The notes: generated by a model from the letters alone, not told the origin. A stretch of DNA of 64,000 bases from Eupeodes corollae (GCF_945859685.1 NC_079147.1:105817525-105881524); one strand, 5' to 3'. Positions 9,577 through 21,731 are shown, counted from the first letter of the stretch. Numbers and translations are program-made.

Positions 9577-9591
9577 TAACCATATTCTCAA
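9577..9591. repeat. Target-site duplication, right copy (SINE 1)
   Basis: Identical to 9241-9255, showing that the SINE inserted into the LINE by target-primed reverse transcription. Confidence 0.88.
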
Positions 9592-11415
9592 TAACTCAAG
9601 GACCCAATTTATATCTGAGACCTAATCCAATCGACTATTAGTGCCATAAGAAAAACCAACATTATCCGCAAACGCAGTTGGCTTACCTCTGAAATCGAGA
9701 GTAAACAGAGAAGTAGGGAATCATAAACTCGCTTCTGATCTCATCCAACTTCACTACACACTCTGATACCTATTTTCAAGATAAGATCCAAACCACTTTA
9801 ACATAACTTAACTTTAACTTTATGGTAAACCATATATAAAGCCTTTGCTTTATCAATAAATAAAACAGCTGTGCACTTTTTTGATCTAAGTTCAACATTA
9901 TTTGGTCACAAAACTGTAATTACGCTTCTTCAATTGATTTTCCTTGCTGAAACCCAAATTGGACCGGATTAAAAAATATGTTTTCTTCAAAAAGCTAACC
10001 ATCCTTGTTCTTATAACTTTTTCAAACATCTTACTAATGACGGAAATAAGAAATATATTTCTTTAGTTGCACTTATCACTGGCAGAATCTTTTTTAAAAA
10101 AAGAATCTTTTTTAAATAATGGTATGACATCAGCAATTTTGAGAGCATCTGGAAAAATCACTGCAAAAACACACCGGTTTAACAAACAAATTTAATATAT
10201 AGCCCCAAACGAATGCGAGTTTTTGAAATTACCAATAGTTTTAAGTTCTCAATAGTAGATATGGACTCAAAAACCAAACTTTTGCTTTGCATCGGCTAAG
10301 CGTCAATAATAGGTTGGAAAAAATTTGGTTTCAGATTAGTGGCTACATTTCTAAAAAAAGTCCCTAAACGCATTAGCAATTACACATTTGTCAGTAACTT
10401 TAGAATCATTAATGCACATCGTTTTAAGACTTTTTGACGTAGAATGTTTGTTAAGTATGCTGTTAACGATTTTCCCATCATTTTTTAGATTACCTGTTGC
10501 GGAGTTAAACTGATTCCAGTAAAAGTTATCACGGCAAAGCGGAATTTCTATTTTTAAGTTCATCACACAGCTTCTTTTAATTATATTATTAGAGTTCTTA
10601 TAGCCTATTATTCTTAGTTTGTTATTTCTTTTTACTTTATTTATCAAATAACTCGAAATCCATGGCTTAAGCCTTTTATTTATTTTTTTTGGAGAAAAAG
10701 TTGAATGAGAATTACGAACATACTTATTAAAGCAATCAATAAAAAGCGAATAGGAACTTGAAGCATCTAAACAACAATACACAATACACAATAATCTTAA
10801 AAGCAAATGGTTTAACTTATTATAATCAATCTTTATCAAACTATAAGAATTTTCTGAGATTCCACAATTTTTTCTTTCGGAAATATCAGTTGGAATTCCT
10901 GTCATGGAATGATCGGATACAAACAAATCAAATACATCCGATTCAGAATTACCAACAAACACATTACTGAAACGGCCATAAATGTGATCTATACAACTGC
11001 CAGATGAATTACTTGTAGGCTTATTAATAAAATAATATAGACCATGAGAAGTTAATAAGGTTAAATGACTAGAACAAGTTTCATTATTTTCCAAAATATT
11101 AAGATATAAGTATAATCAAATTTGTTGACCAGAAAATTCTTTCACGAACTCTAAAATACTTAAAGAATGAAATCTGTTGACATAAAGCAAAACATAGATT
11201 TTATGGAAATGGAAACTCTTAAAATATCAGCACACTCAAAAACGACACTAACGACATCGAGCTCATCTTTTACAGAGGTATAAATCCAGATTTCGGACAC
11301 AAAAGCAACATCTGAAACGCAAGCAAAAGTATCAAGATGGGTAACAAAATCTGCAAAATTAGCTCTTAAGCTTCTGATGTTCTGGTGTACAATACAAATT
11401 TTGTTATTTCAATAT

Positions 11416-11652
11416 CAACTAGGGCCTCATTAAACAAACTTCTTTATCTTTGACCCTAGTTAGAGATATCCAGCAGCACACTCCAGGTTGGTTGAAATCA
11501 CTTTCCACTTGTGCGCGCCACCTAATCCACGGTCTTCCTCTTTTGCTCTCTCCCCGGACCCTGCCTCAGTCGTTGGGCTTTTATCCTTCTGGCTAAGTCT
11601 ACGTTTCTGTATATACCGTACAGCTCGTCCTTCCATTTTCTCCTCTATACAT
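11416..11652 (-). mobile_element. RTE-like LINE, 3'-end fragment (copy E)
   Basis: Matches the 3' part of the RTE-like LINE at 21783-22100: TAGGGCCTCA, TTCCACTTGTGCGCGCCACC, GGTCTTCCTCT and TTTTATCCTTCTGGCTAAGT all recur in the same order, with small deletions. It lacks the extreme 3' tail and all catalytic domains. Confidence 0.8.
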
Positions 11653-11826
11653 CTTTTATTTATTTTTCAGCCTATTTACAGCATTTTGAAATACAGAATT
11701 TTGTGATACAGCATTTTGATCCTGCAGTATTTTGGGATACAGTATTTTAAATACAGTATTATGATTCATACACCCCAATTTTAATACAAAATTTTGAGGC
11801 CAACGTTGAATACGAATTTTTACAAA

Positions 11827-12976
11827 AAAAAAGAGGCTGGAATGCGACCCACACTGATAACTTCCCATCCCAATTTTTACCAACTTTTGTTAAATTTTAT
11901 TTGAGGTTATCAATTTTTTGAAAAAAAAACTGTCAATTCGATTTTTCTTAAAATTTGTCCTAATGTTGAGAACAATATTTCTTATAAGTACAAATTAGTT
12001 AGAAGCTATCATCTCAAAGTTTTGAAACGATATTTGAGTCGAAAATCATTTTTATCAACTTTTGTTAATTTTTTTTCGGTTTTTAATTTTTTGTAAGAAA
12101 ACTGTCAATTCGATTTTTTTCAAAATTTTACTGAATGTTGACAACAATATTTTTTGGAAGATAAAAGTAAATTAAAGCCACTATCTCAAAGTTTTGAAAA
12201 GATATTAGAGTCGAAAATCAATTTTTACCAAACTTTTATTAATTTTTTTAAGGTTTTTATTTTTGTAAAAAAACTGTCAATTCGATTTCTCTCAACATTT
12301 TTCAGTATGTGTAAAACAGTATTTCTTATAAGATAAAATAAGTTTGAAGTATAAATTTAAAGTTTTTGAAAAGATATTTGAATGGATATTCAATTTTTAT
12401 CAAATTTGGGTAATATTTTTTTTCAGATTTGTATTTTTTATAAAAAACTGTCCATTCGATTTTTCTCAAAATTTTATCAGATGTCAAAAACATTATTCTT
12501 CGTTCCACAAAATTGTTTTGGAGATGAAATCATATTTTTTTTCATTTTTTTTGATTTATAAAAAAATCCGTTAAATGGATTTTAATATCACGTTACAATA
12601 TATTATATAAAATTTAATTCAAGTCTCTAGCGTTTTTGGTTCGTAAGACATTTAGGGTTAATCAAAATGTTCACCTTTTTTTCAAACTGCTATGGTAAAA
12701 AACCACAAACGCAATTTTCTTGAGAGCCCTTTCTGCATCTTTCTGCTTTATTATCTGTATAACAAAATTTATTTGAAATCAATATCTCTTCTGGTTCTTG
12801 AGCTATTGGTCACGAAAAATACGGACGTATGGACGTACGAACACACGCACGCACAGATATCTTTCTAAAAATCTTTTATTTCGACTCTAGGGACCTTGAA
12901 ACGTCGAGAAATGTCAAATTTTTCAATTTGACAAATCGGACCCATTACAATAACTTCCTATGGGAAGTTAAAAAAC
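11827..12976 (+). mobile_element. Minisatellite-bearing element, copy R1 (most complete)
   Basis: Left terminus AAAAGAGGCTGG.ATGCGACCCACACTGATAACTTCCCATCC. Then four tandem units of about 172-174 bp: the marker CTGTCAATTCGATTTTTCTC falls at about 11930, 12102, 12274 and 12448. Then a conserved right segment containing TTAGGGTTAA, TTCTTGAGCTATTGGTC, a GGACGTATGGACGTACG patch and GACTCTAGGGACCTTGAAACG. The right terminus CAATAACTTCCTATGGGAAGTTA is palindromic. Related copies lie at 14379, 41938, 57420 and 62911. There is no coding capacity. The layout resembles Helentron-associated (DINE-like) or Tetris-like foldback elements; the class is inferred. Confidence 0.72.
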
Positions 12977-14378
12977 GAATAAACAAAACGCAATTTTAGT
13001 ATTTTTTTACAAAGTTACAGTTCAAAAACTTGCAATCAACTTATATGCATGAAATCATATCTATAAAGCCAAAAGTATATCAAGTATTTGTATTTTTAAA
13101 AATTGCATTTTTTTATTATTTAGTAACCAGAATTATATCTATGTATATTATGTATACAAGCACCTAACAAAAGAAATTAATATTTAAAAGAATAAACTTT
13201 AGACCAACCTTAAATACGTCCCAAAAAAAGAAAATTTTGTTTATAAATAAAATTAAATATTTCCTTAAAATGAATTATAACACAAATTGGCTGGGAGCGT
13301 CTGTTATGTACATCAAACTTCTTAAGTAATATCCTCATTTTATTGGCTTAGCTTGGCAGTAAAAAAGAAAAAGAAGAAGACAGTTAAACCAGAAGCCATG
13401 TTGTGAACACAAATCCAGGAAACTCAATCACCGCACCCACCAAACCCACCCACAACACCCGCCCACCCAGCACCACCATCATCCACAAAAGGCATCATAA
13501 AAATACTAAATTCAATCTGGAAAATGTTCGACGGAGTCGTTTTCCAATATTTCCGCAATTTCCAGAAGATTGCACCAGTGTGCATTTGAAGCAAATTGCA
13601 AAATATACTCTCAATTCTCAATGAACCTACCTTCCACTTCTCAAAGCAAGATTGAAAGACTGCAACTGCATACTGGCTGTGTTCTGTATAAACATAGTAC
13701 CGTACTTTTCTGATAAAAAGACGAGACTTTGAGAAAATGGTTTTCGATTTTTACCCCCGGGAATTGTGGAATCATTATGGTCTGGGTTGGAATTGGGGTT
13801 GGATATGGGTTTGGGTTCGTGCTTGGTTTGAATATCGGGTGCTGTGTATACGAAGGCACAGCACTAGGTAAGGTATGTTGAGAAAGTACTTGTACAAGAG
13901 TATTCAAGAGGTATGTAGATAGCTATGAAGTTAAAATTAAAACTGATTCCCAAATTGGATTTAATTTGGTGATACAACATTGGTTGTTGATTAAATAAAA
14001 ATATGCGGTGTCAACCTCTGTGGGAGTTTATTCATTTAAGGAGGACTTGCTGTCCAATTTCGCAACCGGTAATTCACTTTGTTCGGAGCGTATATGAAGT
14101 TTTTAATGAACGTTAAAGTTTTTGGTTTAAAGTAATTAACCAATGGAATTGGTTTTCATTCGTATAGTTTATTGAAAAATGAAAAAAAAAATGATTTATT
14201 TTAAAGCTATGAGAATATAATTCAGATCAATACAATTCATCGATTTGTGAAGTTTAATTAACTTTTCCAAAAAATGTTGATGTTTTGATTGGAAATTCAA
14301 TGGTGGTTCATATTTTTGGGATGTTTTTATAAAAAATTCCAGTTCATACAATAATGAGAGAAATTTGATTCTTTTTGC
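12977..14378. other. Intronic sequence, no gene recognised
   Basis: AT-rich sequence with a C-rich CACCCAC/ACC patch (13430-13490) and a GGGTTGG/GGGTTTGGG patch (13780-13830). Open frames of 65-88 codons across these patches on both strands are compositional and show no family features. Confidence 0.5.
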
Positions 14379-15128
14379 TTCCCATGGAAAGTTATTGTAA
14401 TCGGTCCGATTTTTCGAATTGAAAATTTTTAAACATTTTACGACGTTTCAAGGTCCCTAGAGTCCAAATAAAAGATTTTTTTCACGTCCGTACGTTCGCG
14501 ACTTTTTTTTTCGTCGTCCATAGCTCAAGAACCAGTCAAATTTTGAGATATCGACTTCAAATAGTTGGAAATGTTGGTTAACCCTAAATATCTCACGAAC
14601 CAATAACACTAGGGACTTGGATTTTTTTTTTAATAAATAATAAAAAAATAAAAGATTTGTCACCTCGAGAATTTTACGAAAAAGAAATGATTGTATCTCC
14701 AAAACAATTTTATGTAACTAGCAATAACGTTTTTGACATCTGGTAAAATTTTGAGAAAAACCGAATTTACAGGTTTCTTACAAAAAATAAAAAAGGTAAG
14801 CAAACTAAAGTTTGTAAAAGTAGTTTTCCGACTATTGCCTACAAGTTAATTTATTTTATTTTATAAAACAATAAAGTTTTCAACATTTTGAGAAAAATCG
14901 TAGTTACAGTTTTATTTATAAAGAAATAAAAACCTAAAAAAAAATCATAAAAGATTTTTAAAATTGATTTGTCTTAAATATCTTTTCAAAGTATTGGCTT
15001 CAAACTTCCCTTCAGCTGAGAACTGTAACGAATAATTTAAATTCCCAAAAATAATTTTAAAAACTATGAAAGTATTAAATTCAAGATTAGTCGAAAATTT
15101 TGTAGAGGTACAAATAAAGACACGTAAC
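14379..15128 (-). mobile_element. Minisatellite-bearing element, copy R2
   Basis: In minus orientation it starts with the palindromic end (CTTCCCATGGAAAGTTATTGTAATCGG at 14379), then TTTCAAGGTCCCTAGAGTC, CACGTCCGTACGTTCG, CCATAGCTCAAGAACCAG and TTAACCCTAAATATCTCACG, as in R1 and R5. Two or three decayed ~170 bp units (GAGAAAAATCG.A.TTACAG) follow. The opposite terminus is lost where LINE sequence begins. Confidence 0.68.
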
Positions 15129-16255
15129 TTCTTTTTTTCCCAAATAAAAGGCAATCAAGGGGTTATTGATACCCTTATTATCTTTAAAGTTTAAACACAG
15201 AACGTGCTTTGGGAAAACTGGGTAAGATTAAAATAAATATGCTGGTGCACATTGGTCTTAAAGTTTTGAATATCATGATAATAGGGAAAACAGTGCTGAA
15301 TAAAACATTCCCCATACTCGAAGTGCGGTTTAAGAACAAATCTCTAAACTTGACAGTACGGCCAAAATTGAGCTCAAGGGAAAACTCATGAGCATTCCTG
15401 GAAGCGCGATTATTACGGCAACATTCTTTAGGGAGGATATTAACTGGTGATTCGACAGAACACTGTTTGTTAAAATAACGATATAACAACGGAAGGCATG
15501 ACACATAGCGGCGGTGTTCGAGGGATGTAAATGTTTCGGTTATAGTTCAATAGCTTATTATTTTTAAATTCCTTTTTTTTAAATCTATCTAAGAGATTTA
15601 AACATGTTTTTGGGGCACCTGCCCAGATATGTGAGCTATATTCAAGCTTTGGACGAATGAAGGTTTTTTATATTATAGCCATATCAAAAGGGGTACAAAT
15701 TCTTTGCGCCGTCGAGACGGTGAAATCCTAAGCACCTAGCAGCATGTTGGGCAATGTCTAATATGGGATCATTACATAAGAGGTGATCTGTGATACACAT
15801 ACCGAGTACTTAAAGTTGATTAGTTTTCTGGATGCAAGTGCCACCCATGGATAGTGGCATCTGTGGCGGGTTAAGGTTTAACGACAGGACACAGTATTGT
15901 AAGTTTTTTAATCATTTAATTCTACGCGGCAGCCAAGAGATCGTTAATGAATAATGGGAAGAGAATTGGAGACACAACCCAGCCTTGGGGCACACCAGTG
16001 TTTATTTTCTGTTTATCAGATTTCAACCCATCCAATATTACTAGAATTAAACAGTCCGAAAGTTGATTTCTTACCCAATAAGGAAAAGATTCATCAAAAC
16101 CAAATGCATGCATTTTCATTAAGAGAGCTTGATGCCAAACTTTATCAAACGCCTTTGAAGTATCAATTACAATAACCTTACTTTCTCCAAAACAGTATAA
16201 ATATTTGTTTCACTGTTCGCTGAGATAAACCATGAGATCACCAGTAGATATTTTT
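15129..16255 (-). pseudogene. Jockey-like LINE (family J), copy 1: RT and C-terminus
   Basis: On the minus strand, 15922-16119 encodes motif INTGVPQGWVVSP followed by FINDLL, the GVPQG..LSP..F RT block. The C-terminal part (15184-15504) reads YRYFNKQCS, then RNNRASRNAHEFSLELNFGR and TVKFRDLFLNRT, as in the copy at 36938-37435. The 3' UTR contains ATAAGGGTAT like that copy. Frames are broken between blocks and the FADD box is not preserved. Confidence 0.8.
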
Positions 16256-18090
16256 GATAGTCAAATTGATTTATGAGTTCCTGAACATTGCAACGATAGG
16301 GAAAGATAGAAAGCCTTTCCACATTGGTGTAGTACGGCTTAAAAATGAACCACTGTACTTCATATAACAGCCCATTTTAGGCTCAAGGGTTAAGTGATGA
16401 GCATTCCTAGAAGCGCAGGTATAACGGCCAAATTTTTTAGGGGGAGAAATTCAACTGGCTATTTCACTAGAGCATAGTCCGTTAAAATAATGTTAAGAAA
16501 TTTTACGACGATGTTCGAGTTACGTAATCGAGCTGATTATGTTAATGTCACCAGTAATTTTAAAAGCTCTTCTTCGAATACTGTCCAAGAGGCTTAAATA
16601 AGTTACTGGAGTATCAGCCCAGAAACGGGAGTTATATTCAAGTTTCGGACGTATAAAGGTTTTGTAGATTGTAGACAAATCAGATGGAGAGAAAATTTAC
16701 TTGCATCTTCTCAAAAAATATAGACATCTTTCGGCAGAGGTCGGTACTTAATGAGCTTTTCATATTTTGCCGTTGCAGTTCAAAATCCGAAGAGGAGGGA
16801 TGTGAGTCTGGAAACGAATGCTAATACCAAAAGCACGCATTTTAGATAAGACAGCCTGATGCCAAACCCTATCAAATGCTTTTGAAATATAAAGTGATTT
16901 AATTTTAGTTTCTCCAAAGCGATGAAAAGATTTGGTCCACTGTTTGGTGAGATGAACAATGTGACTTCCAGTGAAAGCCGTATTGCCCGTCATTAGGAGC
17001 TTCTGGTCCTCTAGATGCTTCCTAAAATGATAATATATCAGCGTTTCCAAGACCTTAGAGCTATCGATATATAATTTGCTTAAAAGAAGATTCATAGTTT
17101 TTTGGGTTTATTGAACAAATGCAGTTATTTCAACGAGTCCAGAAGAATAGGATAGATGGAAAAGCTTACGCAGTGGTGTCGCAAAAATACTTTTTCAGAA
17201 TAATAGCGGGATACCATCTGGACCAGCGGATTTATGAATGTTGAGATCTTTAAGAACTCTCGCCATAGCTCCATCGAGTACGAAAAAAGATTGGTCCCAT
17301 AGAATCATTTACACGTTCAACAACTGGGTGAGCCATGACACTATCTGATGGTAATGTGGAATTTTTGGCAATCTGCCTTGCAAACAAACTAGCTTTATCA
17401 AGACAGCTGACTTTAGCAGTTTCATTGACAACAAGCTTGGAACCGAAGAAGAGAAAGAATTCCCCATGTTTTTTTTACTAATAACCGAAAATTCGAACTT
17501 CCTTTGGGACATTGAAGTAGTTTTTGCCGTAATTTTTGGTCATTCAAAAATTTGGTCCTTCTAATATGGGAGTTTCAGGCCTTCCTGGCTTGCTTAAACC
17601 TTTTCCGGTTTTCATCAGTTGGATTCGTTTGAAAACACAGGAAGCTCATCTCTTTCTCCATGATAACTTCTTTTTTAGCTCGAATTTAACCATAATTTAA
17701 CCTTGGGTTTAATACTTTTAACCCTATTCGGTATAAAAGTTTTCATTCGCAGATAAATCATACTAGTAATCATATCTGTACTGAAGTCACTACAGAGGAA
17801 ACATAGTGACCAGTTAAAGATCCTGAAAAAATTATTGAGACCTTTCAAGTTTGCTTTCTCGTACTACCAAACGAATATCTTTGGAACTATTTTTTAAATG
17901 GATTTGTTTGACACGAGAAATTAACAGGTATGACAATGTGGTCCGATGTGTCTACAGGCGGCAATACACTGATTGTGTACTTATCAGGATCAGAAGTGAG
18001 AAACAGTCAAGTGTATTTTCTGCTCGGCTGTTAAAGTCCGATATTCGAGTAGGCTTACTGAAAACACGCATTCAATGTGTTGTCTGGTTT
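16256..18090 (-). pseudogene. Jockey-like LINE (family J), copy 2: endonuclease to C-terminus
   Basis: Same family and orientation as the neighbouring copy. From high to low coordinates: endonuclease remnant with PTRI and AENTLDCF near 17980-18060; pre-RT linker 17309-17660; RT fingers SKVLETLIYYH..HLEDQKLL and motif A ISKAFDRVWHQAVLSKMRAFGI (16760-17095); thumb and C-terminal region near 16290-16680, repeated relative to 15300-15690. Stops and frameshifts throughout. Two adjacent copies in the same orientation could reflect two insertions or a duplication. Confidence 0.75.
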
Positions 18091-18184
18091 TTTTTTAACG
18101 ACAAAAAGGTAACTGATTGGTAGCTCTATAATCACCTTACGATTCGATTATTTTGATTGTCATTTATTAAGAATCACCTTCGCT

Positions 18185-18345
18185 GATTTCACACTAAAAC
18201 AAAAGCAGGGATACTATCCGGTCCAGCACATTTGTGAATGTCAAGATCTTTGTAGGGTTGAGCACATTTTTTTCAAATGACCTGAAATATTTATACTACC
18301 TTTGGGACATTTTTGTATTTTTTGCCGTTATTTCTGGTCATTCGT
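18185..18345 (-). pseudogene. Jockey-like LINE (family J), copy 3 fragment
   Basis: Parallels 17200-17540: GGGATACTATCCGGTCCAGC, TTTGTGAATGTCAAGATCTTT and CTTTGGGACATTTTTG...TTTTTGCCGTTATTTCTGGTC all have close matches there, in the same order with a deletion. A SINE is inserted in it at 18346. Confidence 0.7.
18329..18345. repeat. Target-site duplication, left copy (SINE 2)
   Basis: TATTTCTGGTCATTCGT, matched at 18641-18657 with one mismatch (T/C). Confidence 0.85.
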
Positions 18346-18640
18346 GGTACCCGTGGCATGATGGTTAGTACGTTGGACTGTCATGCCAGAGGTCTTGGGT
18401 TCGATCCCTGCTTATGCCATCTAAAGTCTTTTCACGGGTACTGCTTCTTGCGAGGAATTGACAAATTCTCCAAGAGTAACTCTTGTCATGAAAAAGTGCT
18501 TTCTCAAATTAGCCGTTCGGAATCGGCATATAAACTGTAGGTCCCCTCCATTCCTGACAACATTACTCGCACACAGGAATGGTTGAGAGTTGTAAGTCAC
18601 TAGGCCCTGGTTCTTCATGCGCCACCCAATTTATTTATTT
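18346..18640 (+). mobile_element. tRNA-derived SINE, copy 2
   Basis: About 295 bp. tRNA-like head GTGGCATGATGGTTAGTACG with B box GGTTCGATCCC (18398-18408), one mismatch from the Pol III B-box consensus. The ends TGGCAT and ATGCCA can pair like an acceptor stem, and the anticodon-loop-like segment is CTGTCAT (GTC in anticodon position, so a tRNA-Asp-like ancestor is possible). The body is colinear with copy 1. The 3' end TAGGCCCTGGTTC..GCGCCACCC resembles the RTE-like LINE 3' end with a short internal loss. The tail is (ATTT)n and a 17-bp target duplication flanks it. Confidence 0.9.
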
Positions 18641-18657
18641 TATTTCTGGCCATTCGT
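18641..18657. repeat. Target-site duplication, right copy (SINE 2)
   Basis: TATTTCTGGCCATTCGT, 16 of 17 identical to 18329-18345. Confidence 0.85.
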
Positions 18658-21230
18658 ATTAAACACACCTCATAAATCCATCAGAATATTAAAGTTCTAA
18701 AAACGCAACATGGAAGAATTTAAAAACTTATTTTAATTTCTTCATTAATTATACTGATCCCAACATTTCTTCAAAACGTTTTCCTCTAGCTAAATTTCAA
18801 GTAAAAGAGCAATAAGCTATTGCAGCTAAAAGTTTTGTTCTTTTAGTTTTCAAATTGCTCAAACGATTTCAGTTTTTATAATAAAATCCAAATTCATTAA
18901 TCTTAATGTTAGTAAAATAAAAGATAACGACTTCAATTCGAAAGTTTTCAGTAAAATCGACAGCAGCTAAAAAATGATAATTTACTTCAAATCTACGAAA
19001 CTCGTTAAATATTCAAGCTTCTTTTTTTATTGACGCAACTATTCCGAAAACTTAACAATATTATGTGCTAACCACATTGAAAACCTTAAAAGTTTTTAGT
19101 TCTTCAAATTACTAACGAAAGGATAGGTACATGATATAACTTCTCCTAAACAGACTACGAAAAAAGTTCTTCTCGATAGTAACAAACTCTTGTACAAGTA
19201 GTACATATAAAAAAGTCCACGCTAAGACTTAAGCTCATTAAAAATGAAAATATGCAGTCCATATATCTGGGTAGTCCTTTCATTTTACTTCCTCACTTAT
19301 TCATGCTCAAGAAGAGAAGTCGTCTTCAATCACTTTCGAAAATAAAAAACTAAAAACTTCCAGCTCGTATATAATAAAAATAAAAGCTTAAAAGTAAAAA
19401 ACTAGGGCATTTAACCAAAAACTACCAAAAACGAAGCTACAACCAACGAAAGAAAACAAAAATCAATAAAAAGAAAAAGATTCAAACCATCTGCTTTATT
19501 CGACTCGAAAAATGAGGTTCCTTAAAAAAGTGTACAAAAAAATTAAAAAAAAAAAACAAAAAATTATCCACATCTACATCCACATCCATATCCTTTCATG
19601 ACCATGGCCGACATCCAACATCCGCCAGAATTTAAGTATCGTTCGTTAAGTTAATGAACTATAAATAGCACAACATGCATTTTGGCATAATGAGCGAGGA
19701 ATACAATTTTGAAGCAGCGAATGAATTAAATTTTTTCGCTGCCTTTATATGCCTGGTCTTTTATAATGGGTAATGGGGATCCAGGTCCTTGTACACTATA
19801 CACTGAGAATCGGTAACTGAGTAACTGAGACGGTGCGGTCGGTGGTGGTATAGTGTACTGGGCAAGGACTGCTAAAAGATCTTTTTGTCCTCGTCGAAGG
19901 ACATAATGCACGAATGTTGCTTATGCTTTTGTTAAGGATTCATATAATATTTCCTCGTTCTTTTGTGGACGACAACAACAAAAAGGACGAGAACGAGAAG
20001 GACTTAAATATTGTTGGTAGGCATTTTAGCCTTTTGTACAAATATTGCACAGCTGCCTACTCAGATTGTCACACAAAGATTCTAACTCATAAAACGCGAG
20101 AATATAATGCCAGAGGAATATTCGAAGGATATTCGAATTGTACTCAAACACTCCTCCTACATTCATATCAGAGGCTTTAAGACGCGTATACTAAGTGAAC
20201 GAAGATGACGGCGTAAGGCGGGCGGCAGGAGATGGGGTAAGGCGATGCTTTTGTTTGAGATATGATATCCTTGGCAGAAAGTACAGCCATAACCATTGAA
20301 AAATGAAGAAGTGATTGTTGTTGGAAACACAAGCAAGTCGATAGGTATAGGTGGGTATTGGGGCTTTCAAGCAAGGTATCTTATAGACTTTTTTGTTTAT
20401 GTTTTAAGGGTAAATATATACAGTACATTTACTCTGATATAACTTTGAGGATTCTTTTTTTTTGGTCGGATAAGTAAAGGGTAGGTGGTATGTGTACACA
20501 ACGTCTTGTGGTTTAATGGAAGTTACTGTCGAGCGAGGAACTTATTGTTTGTGTTTTTGTGTTGTTTGCTCTTAAACTTCGAAACTTCGATTTTAGAAAT
20601 GTGATGATGATTTATAAAATTGGGAATGTTCACATGGTGCTCTAAGTAATTTCTAAGCTTTCATTGTTTTTCGCTGTTTTTTATATTAGTTGAAAAAAGG
20701 TGTTTGAAGTCAAATGAGTTCAATATAATTTTTGAAAGTCTTGCTTGATGGAGTGGATACAAGAGACATAGCGAAAGAGCTAATAAACAAGTCGAGTCGT
20801 TAAAAAAAACTTTTTACTTAGTCTGGCGAAGTTTTTATTTAAGCTGCTTGAAATTTACCCATGAAAAATTTCGTAAATCCATCAATAAATGTATCGAAAT
20901 TAACATTGCAAAGCAGTCTTCTAATAGAAGTCTTTTGGCAATGGAATATTGATTATTCAATTATTGAATTTAAATTGAACATTGACCTAACCTAGAGCTT
21001 GGGACTTAAAAGTGGGCAGTCATCAATAATTTGACCCTAAGAAGATTTTTTTTCTAAATTGACTTCTCAAAAGATTTGTTAACAAGCCTGTGCAACAGGT
21101 ACCTACAGCTTACATAATAAGGTCTGTCGACCTATTAAGTCTATGTGTGATCACTAGCGGGACATAGGGCTTCAAATACTACTACATACTATCGTGTTCG
21201 GTTTCTGGCGATGTGTTTGGGCTGCTCTTT
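18658..21230. other. Intronic sequence, no gene recognised
   Basis: AT-rich, A-run-rich DNA with a short CATCCACATC repeat (19570-19592) and a moderately GC-richer stretch near 19750-19910. The open frames here (61-88 codons) have no recognisable domain or start context. Confidence 0.5.
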
Positions 21231-21239
21231 TCTAATCTT

Positions 21240-21425
21240 AACGATTCCTCTTCGACTGTTCTTTTCCACGTACCAAGTGCGTCTCCGTCTCCCTACTGTT
21301 CCGCCTTCTCGAGGTAGTGGATTTCAGTCATTAGCTTTTCGAAGCGTGTCTAATGCACTGCCGTTTGCACCTTGGAATAATAGTTTCAATCGGTTTTTTC
21401 GGATTGTGCTAGAAAATCCATAAGA
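21240..21425 (+). pseudogene. Possible LINE C-terminal fragment
   Basis: The frame ends with RLRLPTVPPSRGSGFQSLAF, then NALPFAPWNNSFNRFF and a stop. This resembles the 'LRLP.VRT..G..SF...WN.LP..I' C-terminal region of CR1/Jockey-type LINE proteins. It is isolated and short, so the call is weak. Confidence 0.35.
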
Positions 21426-21429
21426 TGTT

Positions 21430-21640
21430 AAAAAGAGACCGGACTAGGTGTTGCATCCGTAGAAAAGTTTTGAATCAACGTTTAAACGGAACAGTCGTAG
21501 CTTTATCTTCAAGCTGAGAGGTTCTTTTTTCTCAAACGTTGGACAACGTTTCGAACTTAGAATAAATCCTCTTGAAGACTGCAGTCAAAGCGCAAATTCC
21601 TCTCCAATTTCCGAACTTCAAAAGATAAACATAATTTTTT
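21430..21640 (-). pseudogene. Possible LINE RT-thumb fragment
   Basis: The minus strand reads LSLKIKLRLFRLNVDSKLFYGCNT near 21455-21530 (a stretch slightly over one motif; key parts are KIKLRLF and LFYGCNT), like the 'TKIRIFN.NV.SVLLYG.ETW' region following the RT of many non-LTR elements. No catalytic residues remain. Confidence 0.4.
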
Positions 21641-21731
21641 TGGGAGCCTTCCCATGAAACATTTTTCACTTTTTACTCCGAATTCCGGAATCTGGCCTTG
21701 AAAATCTGTTCACCTAGTGGTTACCAAAAAA

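Larger units (their letters stand above)
8826..11415 (-). pseudogene. CR1/Jockey-like LINE, ORF2 remnant
   Basis: Reading down the minus strand: endonuclease N-terminus ICIVHQNIRSLRANF near 11400; endonuclease C-terminal SDH motif (FVSDHSM) near 10910 inside an open stretch of 247 codons (10351-11094) that continues into the pre-RT linker; RT fingers with IADVIPLFKKDSASDK and SVISKMFEKV near 10000-10140; degraded palm near 9790-9960; RT thumb with WLSVHNLVISSKTK and FKYLGL at 9004-9255. A SINE splits it at 9256-9576. Frameshifts and a lost YADD box make it inactive. Clade assignment to CR1/Jockey-like rests on motif style only. Confidence 0.78.

Noticed and set aside
11880..12600. Regular ~173 bp repeats considered as a CRISPR-like array
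   Set aside because: The units are direct tandem repeats without unique spacers, in a eukaryotic genome, with transposon ends.
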